This document shows positions 53,526 to 64,000 of a DNA stretch of 64,000 nt, one piece after another; within the stretch, counting starts at the first letter, position 1; each line of letters starts with the position of its first letter. Origin of the DNA: an uncultured Acidimicrobiales bacterium (GTDB taxonomy: Bacteria; Actinomycetota; Acidimicrobiia; Acidimicrobiales; CATQHL01). Below the pieces are notes generated by a model, which worked only from the letters and a program-made list of their open reading frames with translations, ran no database searches and was not told where the DNA came from. Both the position numbers and the translations under genes were made by a program. The stretch covers positions 2,466,780 through 2,530,779 of the forward strand of contig CATQHL010000001.1 in assembly GCA_958295925.1 (NCBI GenBank), in the 5' to 3' direction.

Positions 53526-54295
53526 TCAGGGCCTACTCCCGACTTTTTCTTGCTAACGGCGATCCGCCCAAGAAGCTAGCAGGCAGGTATGACAAGCACC
53601 CGCCTTTAACGACCAGGGGAGGGAGGGATATGCCCGCTGAGCCCCTGCATGCCTGCACCCCCAGCGTAACGCGTTTCCCTGAGAGCTAGCGTGATCAATT
53701 AAGGTGGCACTGAGCAGAATCTGCCTTCAGCCGCAAAACGGATCTTGAACGAATGATAATTTGTTCGAAATAGTGGATAGTTCTAGTGCCTGCAGGTGCT
53801 CTAGACTAACGTGCATTGACGCTTTTGCTACTTCAGAAGTGTGAATGGAAACACTCCGTTTAGCAATATTGAAACAGCTCTCACACCTCCTGGAGTGCTC
53901 CCGCCACGGCGTCAACTACATGCGAGGAATCTTATGTGAAAACAATGTCGCCAATTGGTGTTTAGCGGGAGGTCAATGTTACTGACACAAGTAACCAACC
54001 CTGAATTATCCGTCGCGAACTATCCGCCAAATGGGATTTTGAGCTAGCGAGCGATGTATTGCAGATAGCGCGTTTTTGGCACAGCTAGAAACCTAGTATA
54101 AAGCTAATATTATGACAGTAGCAACCAATAACCCAAGTACTGAAGAGGCGGGAGTGTCTACAGAGAATTATACACATATATATTGAAATGGCAATAATAT
54201 CGGGATCGGTATTCCGCTTCACATTATAAAAAGACTCAAAAAGAGAAACATGAAAGGTACCAAGAGGCGTGAAAACTGTCGCGGCCCTTCAATTA
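53526..54295. other. AT-rich non-coding stretch beside the CRISPR array
   Basis: These 770 nt contain no convincing gene. The longest open frame is about 62 codons on the - strand with no family resemblance. A 24-codon frame at 54112-54186 has an upstream TATAAA-like sequence but no Shine-Dalgarno. A small inverted repeat GTTACT/AGTAAC occurs at 53978-53995. Composition shifts from GC-rich to clearly AT-rich after about 53700. No transposon ends or tRNA were seen. Confidence 0.6.
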
Positions 54296-54331
54296 AAGTC
54301 AATATAGGGGGGTAGAACTACCCCCAGACAC
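54296..54331 (-). repeat. Degenerate terminal CRISPR repeat
   Basis: The first three bases differ from the consensus (AAG for GCT); the rest is intact. Just before it the sequence CTTCAAT is followed by TAAAGTCAAT and then ATAGGG. The repeat may therefore have been split by a 10-nt insertion that duplicated TCAAT. A decayed repeat marks the leader-distal end of an array. Confidence 0.7.
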
Positions 54332-57300
54332 GGGTCTCGTTACCCACAGATTTCACCCCCGATTTGAAGCTTCAATATAGGGGGGTAGAACTACCCCCAG
54401 ACACCAAGCGGAGCGTATTCGTCCTCTAGGCCTACGTGCGGCTTCAATATAGGGGGGTAGAACTACCCCCAGACACATGTCATACCCCTACGCTATAATG
54501 GTGATCACAAGTGCTTCAATATAGGGGGGTAGAACTACCCCCAGACACTGCCATCCTGGGCGACTACGCCATCGTGACAGTGGGGCTTCAATATAGGGGG
54601 GTAGAACTACCCCCAGACACCGGTCAATCAGCGGAATACGCCTGCCGCCCAAAGTCTGCTTCAATATAGGGGGGTAGAACTACCCCCAGACACTCGGAAA
54701 GCGAGCTGTTTGAGCTTGCCCATAAATGGAGCTTCAATATAGGGGGGTAGAACTACCCCCAGACACCAGCAGGAGCTGATTGACAGGCCGTTGACGTGCC
54801 TGGCTTCAATATAGGGGGGTAGAACTACCCCCAGACACCCTGGAGGGAGAGCCTGTTCCCGTTATGCGCCCAATCGCTTCAATATAGGGGGGTAGAACTA
54901 CCCCCAGACACTAATACCAGTGTCTGTGGGGATATAGTTCTTGGCAATGCTTCAATATAGGGGGGTAGAACTACCCCCAGACACACACAGGTTAGTATGC
55001 TTAGTGGGTTAGTTGATATTGCTTCAATATAGGGGGGTAGAACTACCCCCAGACACGTATTGATGGTGTTGAATTGTATAGGGATATTGTGGCGCTTCAA
55101 TATAGGGGGGTAGAACTACCCCCAGACACCAACCGGCTCTAGCCGCTACACCAAACACGAATTCACGCTTCAATATAGGGGGGTAGAACTACCCCCAGAC
55201 ACTGAACCTATGAAGCTTGCTACCCCGGACTCATGCTTGCTTCAATATAGGGGGGTAGAACTACCCCCAGACACCCACGGGTGCGGGGGTCACCAGCTAC
55301 GAGGCTGGTCCGCTTCAATATAGGGGGGTAGAACTACCCCCAGACACCCCCCCGCAATGCCGTGGCGGCAGGCGCCGTTAATACGCTTCAATATAGGGGG
55401 GTAGAACTACCCCCAGACACATCCCTAGGCTAACCCAACGCACCGACGTAGCGGTAGCTTCAATATAGGGGGGTAGAACTACCCCCAGACACGTGTTGTC
55501 CGTATTAACGCATCTTAGCACTAGTGATACGCTTCAATATAGGGGGGTAGAACTACCCCCAGACACTCCGCCTTGATCTGGGCGTCGGTCGGCTTAGCAG
55601 GGGCTTCAATATAGGGGGGTAGAACTACCCCCAGACACATCATACAGGCATCAGGTGTAGCCCCTAACCTTCTTGCTTCAATATAGGGGGGTAGAACTAC
55701 CCCCAGACACCATTCTGAACTTCTACCCATGAGCCTAAGTCGTTACGGCTTCAATATAGGGGGGTAGAACTACCCCCAGACACAGCTTCAGCGAGCGACG
55801 CAGATCACCGGTGCGCTTTGGCTTCAATATAGGGGGGTAGAACTACCCCCAGACACCTGAACGAGCGCATCACACCTATGGAATACGGCATAGCTTCAAT
55901 ATAGGGGGGTAGAACTACCCCCAGACACTCTGATGCTGGCTGCTGCAGTTCGTACCGCTATGCTGGCTTCAATATAGGGGGGTAGAACTACCCCCAGACA
56001 CCCGCCACCGCGGGCGACGTGACCTGCAGGATTTCGTCGCTTCAATATAGGGGGGTAGAACTACCCCCAGACACCCGACGGTCTGTCGTGTCGCAGAGAC
56101 TGTCTGCGCAGCTTCAATATAGGGGGGTAGAACTACCCCCAGACACGACGCTCAGAAGGCTACAAAGCGGGCTTGGAGTTTGGCTTCAATATAGGGGGGT
56201 AGAACTACCCCCAGACACCAAAGCCCATCTCCCCTCCCTCCAGGAGGCTAGGGAGCTTCAATATAGGGGGGTAGAACTACCCCCAGACACGATTCGGGGA
56301 GATTCTCCGAGCAGCCCACCCCCAGTGCTTCAATATAGGGGGGTAGAACTACCCCCAGACACGTCGCAGACGCCAGCCACCCCACCACCGGCTTATTCGC
56401 TTCAATATAGGGGGGTAGAACTACCCCCAGACACCAGATTGAGTGACAATGAGTAAACTCAGAACTAATCCTGCTTCAATATAGGGGGGTAGAACTACCC
56501 CCAGACACGTTCCCAGCCCAAATCATCCAATACTCCTGGGAGATGCTTCAATATAGGGGGGTAGAACTACCCCCAGACACCGCAAGCGCAAGCAGCATAT
56601 CTGATATCTGAATCCTTGCTTCAATATAGGGGGGTAGAACTACCCCCAGACACAGCACTCTGGCTATTGCGCCTTGCGTATCTCAAGAGGCTTCAATATA
56701 GGGGGGTAGAACTACCCCCAGACACGGAGAAGGCGGCCCCGCCCCTCGTCGGCTCCGGGCCGCTTCAATATAGGGGGGTAGAACTACCCCCAGACACAGG
56801 CGCAGGGTCTTCATAGGAAGAAGGATTAGGCGCGGCTTCAATATAGGGGGGTAGAACTACCCCCAGACACTCGGTCGCTACCTACAGGTTAAAGCAATGA
56901 GCGACTGGCTTCAATATAGGGGGGTAGAACTACCCCCAGACACGGGATGAGGGAGGCGAGATCAGAATCCGAGGACACGGCTTCAATATAGGGGGGTAGA
57001 ACTACCCCCAGACACTTGGTCTTTCATTGAAAGTCTCGTGTTGCCGTCGTTGCTTCAATATAGGGGGGTAGAACTACCCCCAGACACTTAGAAGCCGATT
57101 AGCATCGGCCAGTGTCAGGTCGTAGCTTCAATATAGGGGGGTAGAACTACCCCCAGACACTTCACCCCATCCCTTGAGGGAGGCCGACACCTCCATGCTT
57201 CAATATAGGGGGGTAGAACTACCCCCAGACACTCAGGGAATCCCCCCGTAAATCCGAATGGAGGCATAGCTTCAATATAGGGGGGTAGAACTACCCCCAG

Positions 57301-60300
57301 ACACTGCGGTTCAGTTCGTAGAGCACCAGCCCCAGAGCTACGCTTCAATATAGGGGGGTAGAACTACCCCCAGACACGGTTAGGCCTGCCCTGATGAGGC
57401 CATCAGACACAATCGCTTCAATATAGGGGGGTAGAACTACCCCCAGACACGTATTTTCTCGTGAAAGACGGCGTATGGTGTCAGAGGCTTCAATATAGGG
57501 GGGTAGAACTACCCCCAGACACCAGGCAGGGCCGGTCTGAGCAGGCCGGAAAAGCAATCGCTTCAATATAGGGGGGTAGAACTACCCCCAGACACATATC
57601 CGCGGCGTCGTCGACGGCCACGTTGAATGCGCTTCAATATAGGGGGGTAGAACTACCCCCAGACACGCATCACCCCCCTGTATTTGACGAGGGGCTGCAA
57701 TCGCTTCAATATAGGGGGGTAGAACTACCCCCAGACACCCAACACTCACTATCTGTAACCATATTAGCCCCAGGCTTCAATATAGGGGGGTAGAACTACC
57801 CCCAGACACTGGGGGCGTGTCCGCGGCGAGGCGCCCCAGCGCGGCGCTTCAATATAGGGGGGTAGAACTACCCCCAGACACCGCCCCACGCCGCGTTCGG
57901 GGCAAGGGTCGCCAGTATGCTTCAATATAGGGGGGTAGAACTACCCCCAGACACCCCTGTCACCCCGGCCACGGTCTGGGCGGTGATGGTGCTTCAATAT
58001 AGGGGGGTAGAACTACCCCCAGACACACTCTAGGAATCCCCCCAGACCCCCTCAGCCCTACGGGCTTCAATATAGGGGGGTAGAACTACCCCCAGACACA
58101 GCGTGTGAAGTGCGCAGTCGGGACGGTGAAGCCGCCGCTTCAATATAGGGGGGTAGAACTACCCCCAGACACAGCCCCACAGAAACGGGGCAAACAGCGC
58201 ATCCGTGGGGCTTCAATATAGGGGGGTAGAACTACCCCCAGACACTTATTCTTTTTTGTCACCCCTAAACCGCAACAATACGGCTTCAATATAGGGGGGT
58301 AGAACTACCCCCAGACACTTCAGAGGGGGGGGGGTCGTCAAGCCTCTGCCTTTGAAGCTTCAATATAGGGGGGTAGAACTACCCCCAGACACCATAGCAA
58401 GAGGCTTGCATGCTCTGCTGTCTGGCCAGCTTCAATATAGGGGGGTAGAACTACCCCCAGACACGCGAGCAGGACAGATTATGCTCACCGTTGCGAAGAC
58501 GCTTCAATATAGGGGGGTAGAACTACCCCCAGACACCTGCGTCTGAGAGTGTTTCTGCGCCGTTACAAACGCAGCTTCAATATAGGGGGGTAGAACTACC
58601 CCCAGACACTTCTGCACTGCCCGGAATACCCACATCTTCTTAACTGCTTCAATATAGGGGGGTAGAACTACCCCCAGACACGAGTGCTGGCCTGCCAAAC
58701 TTCCTGCGATTCATTATTGCTTCAATATAGGGGGGTAGAACTACCCCCAGACACCCACTCACCCAGAGCCTCCTCAGCGACCTCATCAATGCTTCAATAT
58801 AGGGGGGTAGAACTACCCCCAGACACTTGCCAGACGCAGAAGGCTCCCTTTCCGCTTGTGCTGCTTCAATATAGGGGGGTAGAACTACCCCCAGACACTG
58901 GCAGACTCTGAGAGACGATCCTGAAGGCCTGTATGCTTCAATATAGGGGGGTAGAACTACCCCCAGACACCGCCCCTATAGGCAGCAAGGCAGCAGGAGC
59001 AGAGTTGCTTCAATATAGGGGGGTAGAACTACCCCCAGACACCGTGGCTGCGAATAAGGGGATTGGGGGCGAGTTCTGGCTTCAATATAGGGGGGTAGAA
59101 CTACCCCCAGACACCTTGATATGTTTGACCATCCGACTTCATTGACAGTAGCTTCAATATAGGGGGGTAGAACTACCCCCAGACACAGCAGCAGCCTCCT
59201 CCTGCCAGTTATCCTTGTTGCCGCTTCAATATAGGGGGGTAGAACTACCCCCAGACACATCCAGGACTTCTTTAATCGGCTCTTCGATTTCCTCGCTTCA
59301 ATATAGGGGGGTAGAACTACCCCCAGACACGTCGCATCCGCACCCCCACTATACCACGAGCCGAGCCGCTTCAATATAGGGGGGTAGAACTACCCCCAGA
59401 CACGCGCGCCATACTAGATACCGCCAACGTCCACCATCTGGCTTCAATATAGGGGGGTAGAACTACCCCCAGACACTTCGAAGATCCCCTGGTCAGAGCC
59501 CCTTTTTAATTCCGCTTCAATATAGGGGGGTAGAACTACCCCCAGACACAGCCGATTTAGCCAGATTATCTCCAGGCGTCAGCAGGCTTCAATATAGGGG
59601 GGTAGAACTACCCCCAGACACCTGGCGATAACGGGAGAAGCCACCAGGGATGCCGATGCTTCAATATAGGGGGGTAGAACTACCCCCAGACACTTCCTGT
59701 GGCCCCTGCTGAAGCCCGACGCACCGGCGGCTTCAATATAGGGGGGTAGAACTACCCCCAGACACGGAACCCTCCTGGAGGATGACGTCCTCTCAGACCT
59801 GGCTTCAATATAGGGGGGTAGAACTACCCCCAGACACGAAGAATCTGAAGCTCATCTGCCACCAGGCGATGATGCTTCAATATAGGGGGGTAGAACTACC
59901 CCCAGACACGCCCGCCTAGCCGACCTCGCAGCGTTCCGTGAGCAGGGCTTCAATATAGGGGGGTAGAACTACCCCCAGACACCTCGGCCTGGGCAATCCA
60001 CCAGCCCGTGTAGGGCGTCGCTTCAATATAGGGGGGTAGAACTACCCCCAGACACCATGCAGGCCGCCGCCGGGGGCACCATCGTGTGGGGGCTTCAATA
60101 TAGGGGGGTAGAACTACCCCCAGACACCGAACCACCAACGCCCCCCCGACTCTTCAATCGAAATGCTTCAATATAGGGGGGTAGAACTACCCCCAGACAC
60201 CGCCGAACCCGCGGAACGCGCCCACCGCACCCTAAGCGCTTCAATATAGGGGGGTAGAACTACCCCCAGACACACATCACGGTCACGTCTGCGCCTGGTG

Positions 60301-63300
60301 GTGCAGCACGCTTCAATATAGGGGGGTAGAACTACCCCCAGACACAGGCCTATCACCATCCCGCCCCGCCATCCAAGCAAGCGCTTCAATATAGGGGGGT
60401 AGAACTACCCCCAGACACTGTCGTAGCGGGAGGCTCTGCAGGATATCAAACGCCGCTTCAATATAGGGGGGTAGAACTACCCCCAGACACTGTTCCTTTG
60501 ACTTATTCTTCATATCTTCCTTTGACGGCTTCAATATAGGGGGGTAGAACTACCCCCAGACACACGGGACTATCTCCCTATCCTGCTCCAGACCCTGACG
60601 CTTCAATATAGGGGGGTAGAACTACCCCCAGACACAGCCTTGCCCAAATAGTCACCACCACCAAAGAGCGTGCTTCAATATAGGGGGGTAGAACTACCCC
60701 CAGACACTCGTATCGGAACGTGATCCCGAATGAGCTCCAGGAGGCTTCAATATAGGGGGGTAGAACTACCCCCAGACACGGGGGATTCTCCAGGCCGGAA
60801 TCGCTCAGGGAGGATGGCTTCAATATAGGGGGGTAGAACTACCCCCAGACACCCATCAGGAAGTCACCCTCGATCTGAAGGCACTCAGGCTTCAATATAG
60901 GGGGGTAGAACTACCCCCAGACACGTGTTCGGCACGTTTGAGGAGTGCACCGGCGATATGGAGCTTCAATATAGGGGGGTAGAACTACCCCCAGACACGA
61001 TAGGGGCGTCTGCTCCGTCGCCTTTCGAGGTCGGGCTTCAATATAGGGGGGTAGAACTACCCCCAGACACCACCCTTGATAGGGGTCTCGTTATTAGTGA
61101 TATAATCGCTTCAATATAGGGGGGTAGAACTACCCCCAGACACCCAGCAACTCATGGCGTCTTTCGTCGAGGGCGTCGTGCTTCAATATAGGGGGGTAGA
61201 ACTACCCCCAGACACTTTTAGCCGTTTTGAGTCATCTACGGCATTTCCTGTAGCTTCAATATAGGGGGGTAGAACTACCCCCAGACACTCAGTTCGAACT
61301 CCTCCAGCATCGCCATTGCCCTGTCGCTTCAATATAGGGGGGTAGAACTACCCCCAGACACCTATGGCTTTTAGGCAGAGTACTCAGCAGTTATTTGCTT
61401 CAATATAGGGGGGTAGAACTACCCCCAGACACGTGAGTGTTGGCAAGCCTTGCGAGAGTGGCAGCAGGGCTTCAATATAGGGGGGTAGAACTACCCCCAG
61501 ACACAAATCTGGGGTGCGGGATTCTGCGGCCTGCCGTAGGAGCTTCAATATAGGGGGGTAGAACTACCCCCAGACACCTTGACGTTCACTGGCCATCAGC
61601 GACTGGAGGTGCTGCTTCAATATAGGGGGGTAGAACTACCCCCAGACACTCTTGAGGTGCGGGCGGAGAACAACAACGCTCCGCTGCTTCAATATAGGGG
61701 GGTAGAACTACCCCCAGACACCCGACTTCAAGCGATGAATCTCCGTCCAGTCAAAGCCGCTTCAATATAGGGGGGTAGAACTACCCCCAGACACGAAATT
61801 AGGCCTGCAGAGGTCAGAAACGGAGTTAGGGCTTCAATATAGGGGGGTAGAACTACCCCCAGACACTATGCCCCTCCAGCAGCACCGAGCCGTCTTTGTA
61901 GTGCTTCAATATAGGGGGGTAGAACTACCCCCAGACACGAGCGAGCCTACCATCAGGCCGGAGTGCGGGACGATGGCTTCAATATAGGGGGGTAGAACTA
62001 CCCCCAGACACGGCCAGGGGGTATACAGACATCTTGTGCAAAGTCAAGCTTCAATATAGGGGGGTAGAACTACCCCCAGACACTCAGGCGCATCTGGCGG
62101 AAGGCTTGAACGCACAATTCCGCTTCAATATAGGGGGGTAGAACTACCCCCAGACACTCGGATTCCCCCCTCCATCTGGGGGGGGGTGCAGAAGGCTTCA
62201 ATATAGGGGGGTAGAACTACCCCCAGACACTCATACGGAGGGTCTTCGGGATGTTGGCCGATTGGAGGCTTCAATATAGGGGGGTAGAACTACCCCCAGA
62301 CACCGACGTTTATGCTTTTAGCTACAACAACGAATTCGTGGCTTCAATATAGGGGGGTAGAACTACCCCCAGACACTAAACACAATGGAAGAGGGGATAC
62401 GGAAATTCCCGTTGCTTCAATATAGGGGGGTAGAACTACCCCCAGACACCAAGCACCGAACCGACACACCAACCCGAAAAGGTGGTGCTTCAATATAGGG
62501 GGGTAGAACTACCCCCAGACACCTGGGAGCGCACGCTGGTTTTCCGTGCGAGTCAGTGCTTCAATATAGGGGGGTAGAACTACCCCCAGACACATGAATG
62601 GTGGATGGCACGACTGCCCTGGGAGGAAGCGCTTCAATATAGGGGGGTAGAACTACCCCCAGACACTGGTGGTGCGCCCGCCTCAAACTCCAACGTCCCG
62701 ATGCTTCAATATAGGGGGGTAGAACTACCCCCAGACACCCCCCTCCTCCCCCAGGAGGCCCGCGACTGGCTCCAGCTTCAATATAGGGGGGTAGAACTAC
62801 CCCCAGACACCTCACGCCCTGCCCACTGATCCGAGCCAGGGCGGAGGGCTTCAATATAGGGGGGTAGAACTACCCCCAGACACTTGCTCCGACAGTGCGA
62901 AGCTGCGGGATGTCCTGAGTGCTTCAATATAGGGGGGTAGAACTACCCCCAGACACTTCCAATTCACCCTCGCACTGTCCGGCAGCGTAAACGCTTCAAT
63001 ATAGGGGGGTAGAACTACCCCCAGACACGTTCATTCTCCAGTAGTCGTCGTCCTTGACGGCTCTGCTTCAATATAGGGGGGTAGAACTACCCCCAGACAC
63101 CTTCGGCTAGAGTCGGCCTAACCAACTCGCTAGTGTCGCTTCAATATAGGGGGGTAGAACTACCCCCAGACACTCAGCACCTGCTCCTGGCGGCAGGTGG
63201 ACTCCGACCGCTTCAATATAGGGGGGTAGAACTACCCCCAGACACTAGACGAGGGATCGCCCGTCTGCCCGCTCCGGCTATGGCTTCAATATAGGGGGGT

Positions 63301-64000
63301 AGAACTACCCCCAGACACTTGGGGGATTGTTCGGATCGATCCTGGCTGGTGGGGCGCTTCAATATAGGGGGGTAGAACTACCCCCAGACACGGAAGTGTA
63401 ACGAAAGAGGGAGCGTTGGCATAAGTCGCTTCAATATAGGGGGGTAGAACTACCCCCAGACACGAGCTGGGAACGCGCCTCACCTCCCTCGCCGCGTTCG
63501 CTTCAATATAGGGGGGTAGAACTACCCCCAGACACCCTTCTGAGTGGGGGGAAGAAGCTCAAAGAGGAGAGGGCTTCAATATAGGGGGGTAGAACTACCC
63601 CCAGACACGGACGGGGCTCATCAGGGGGCCTGCGCCGAGGCCGAGCTTCAATATAGGGGGGTAGAACTACCCCCAGACACCCCGGACTCCCCGGATTGTG
63701 GCTGCGGGTTGGTTGGGCTTCAATATAGGGGGGTAGAACTACCCCCAGACACGACCATTCCGTTAAACTAAGTCGGGATTCAATAAAGGCTTCAATATAG
63801 GGGGGTAGAACTACCCCCAGACACCAAGAGAGTCAAGAACCTTGAAGTAGCGATTAAGTAAGCTTCAATATAGGGGGGTAGAACTACCCCCAGACACTTC
63901 TCGCCTTGACGACGCTCCCGCTCCGAACCGGACGCTTCAATATAGGGGGGTAGAACTACCCCCAGACACTAGCAGCAAGTATGTTGGGCAGAAAATGGAT
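54296..64000 (-). CRISPR. Very large CRISPR array, at least 134 repeats, running off the right edge
   Basis: I counted 134 repeats of 36 nt (first 54296-54331, last 63934-63969), 133 complete spacers of 35-38 nt (mostly 36 or 37) and a 31-nt piece after the last repeat. On the + strand each repeat starts GCTTCAATATAG, ends CAGACAC and contains the palindromic stem GGGGGTAG/CTACCCCC (effectively 7 bp with a 4-nt loop). By eye all repeats are identical except the first. Read on the - strand the repeat ends ATTGAAGC, like the ATTGAAA(C/G) tag that becomes the crRNA 5' handle in many type I and III systems. The degenerate repeat is at the left end. Both suggest transcription on the - strand with the leader beyond 64000. 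No cas gene or tracrRNA-like anti-repeat was seen. Subtype cannot be fixed. Confidence 0.98.

Noticed and set aside
54112..54186. 24-codon open frame with an upstream TATAAA-like box
   Set aside because: No Shine-Dalgarno, no recognisable peptide features, and such short frames are expected by chance.
53526..54295. CRISPR leader or tracrRNA on the left side of the array
   Set aside because: The adjacent repeat is degenerate, as at a trailer end. No anti-repeat was found: the longest match, TAGTTCTA near 53777, is only 8 nt.
54296..64000. Many open frames of 60-145 codons on both strands with repeated LQYRGVELPPDT or CLGVVLPPYIEA
   Set aside because: They are translations of the CRISPR repeat. 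A 36-nt repeat plus a 36-nt spacer is a multiple of three, so the same peptide recurs in frame. There are no ribosome sites or family features.

Overview
The window is 64 kb of GC-rich bacterial chromosome. The best guess is a member of the Actinobacteriota, possibly an Acidimicrobiia-like lineage. This is inferred from F420-type LLM oxidoreductases, MaoC/SDR/P450 catabolic genes, lipoproteins with Thr-, Pro- or Asp/Glu-rich linkers after a short Cys lipobox, an actinobacterial-style Lhr helicase and frequent GTG/TTG starts with 4-nt overlaps. No rRNA, tRNA, integrase or transposase was seen.

Layout. (1) 1-4.85 kb, + strand: a sugar-type ABC importer (binding protein cut by the window edge, terminator hairpin, permease, double ATPase) followed by a MaoC hydratase pair. 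(2) 4.9-10.7 kb, mostly - strand: a Fic protein, an amidohydrolase, a Dabb protein (+), an SDR, a Bcr/CflA-type MFS exporter and an ArsC-family gene. The ArsC catalytic Cys codon is an in-frame TGA followed by a bacterial-SECIS-like hairpin, so it is a candidate selenoprotein. (3) 10.8-16.9 kb, +: a glycine-betaine (ProVWX-type) importer with a double-length permease and two tandem ProX-like lipoproteins. (4) 16.9-34.1 kb, all - strand. In transcription order: Lhr helicase, FGGY kinase, a PLD-nuclease/SNF2 helicase, an Eco57I-class adenine methyltransferase interrupted by a 13-base homopolymer, an LLM oxidoreductase, an MBOAT acyltransferase and an SGNH hydrolase. (5) 34.15-39.5 kb, +: a complete branched-chain-amino-acid-type (Liv) importer, livF-G-H-M-K. 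(6) 39.5-43.5 kb, -: an SDR and a second sugar-type importer. (7) 43.7-52.6 kb, +: a tightly packed catabolic cluster. It holds a P450, a lipoyl-less E2 acyltransferase, an amidohydrolase, an LLM oxidoreductase, a 2-hydroxyacid dehydrogenase, an SDR, a VOC protein, E1 alpha, E1 beta and a free-standing lipoyl-domain protein. (8) 52.7-53.5 kb, -: an unrecognised membrane-anchored acidic protein. (9) 53.5-54.3 kb: an AT-rich stretch with no convincing gene. (10) 54.3-64.0 kb: a very large CRISPR array. I count 134 repeats of 36 nt and 133 complete spacers, and it runs to the window edge. No cas gene is visible.

How the parts work together. Three or four importers feed a catabolic gene set that ends in a modular 2-oxoacid dehydrogenase complex whose lipoyl carrier is a separate protein. 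Two defence-related blocks stand out: the methyltransferase/PLD-helicase pair, whose methyltransferase may be phase-variable, and the CRISPR array. The array's polarity (degenerate terminal repeat on the left; ATTGAAGC repeat end on the - strand) suggests its leader, and perhaps its cas genes, lie beyond base 64000.

All coordinates and counts were made by eye from the sequence. No database search, folding program or alignment was run.
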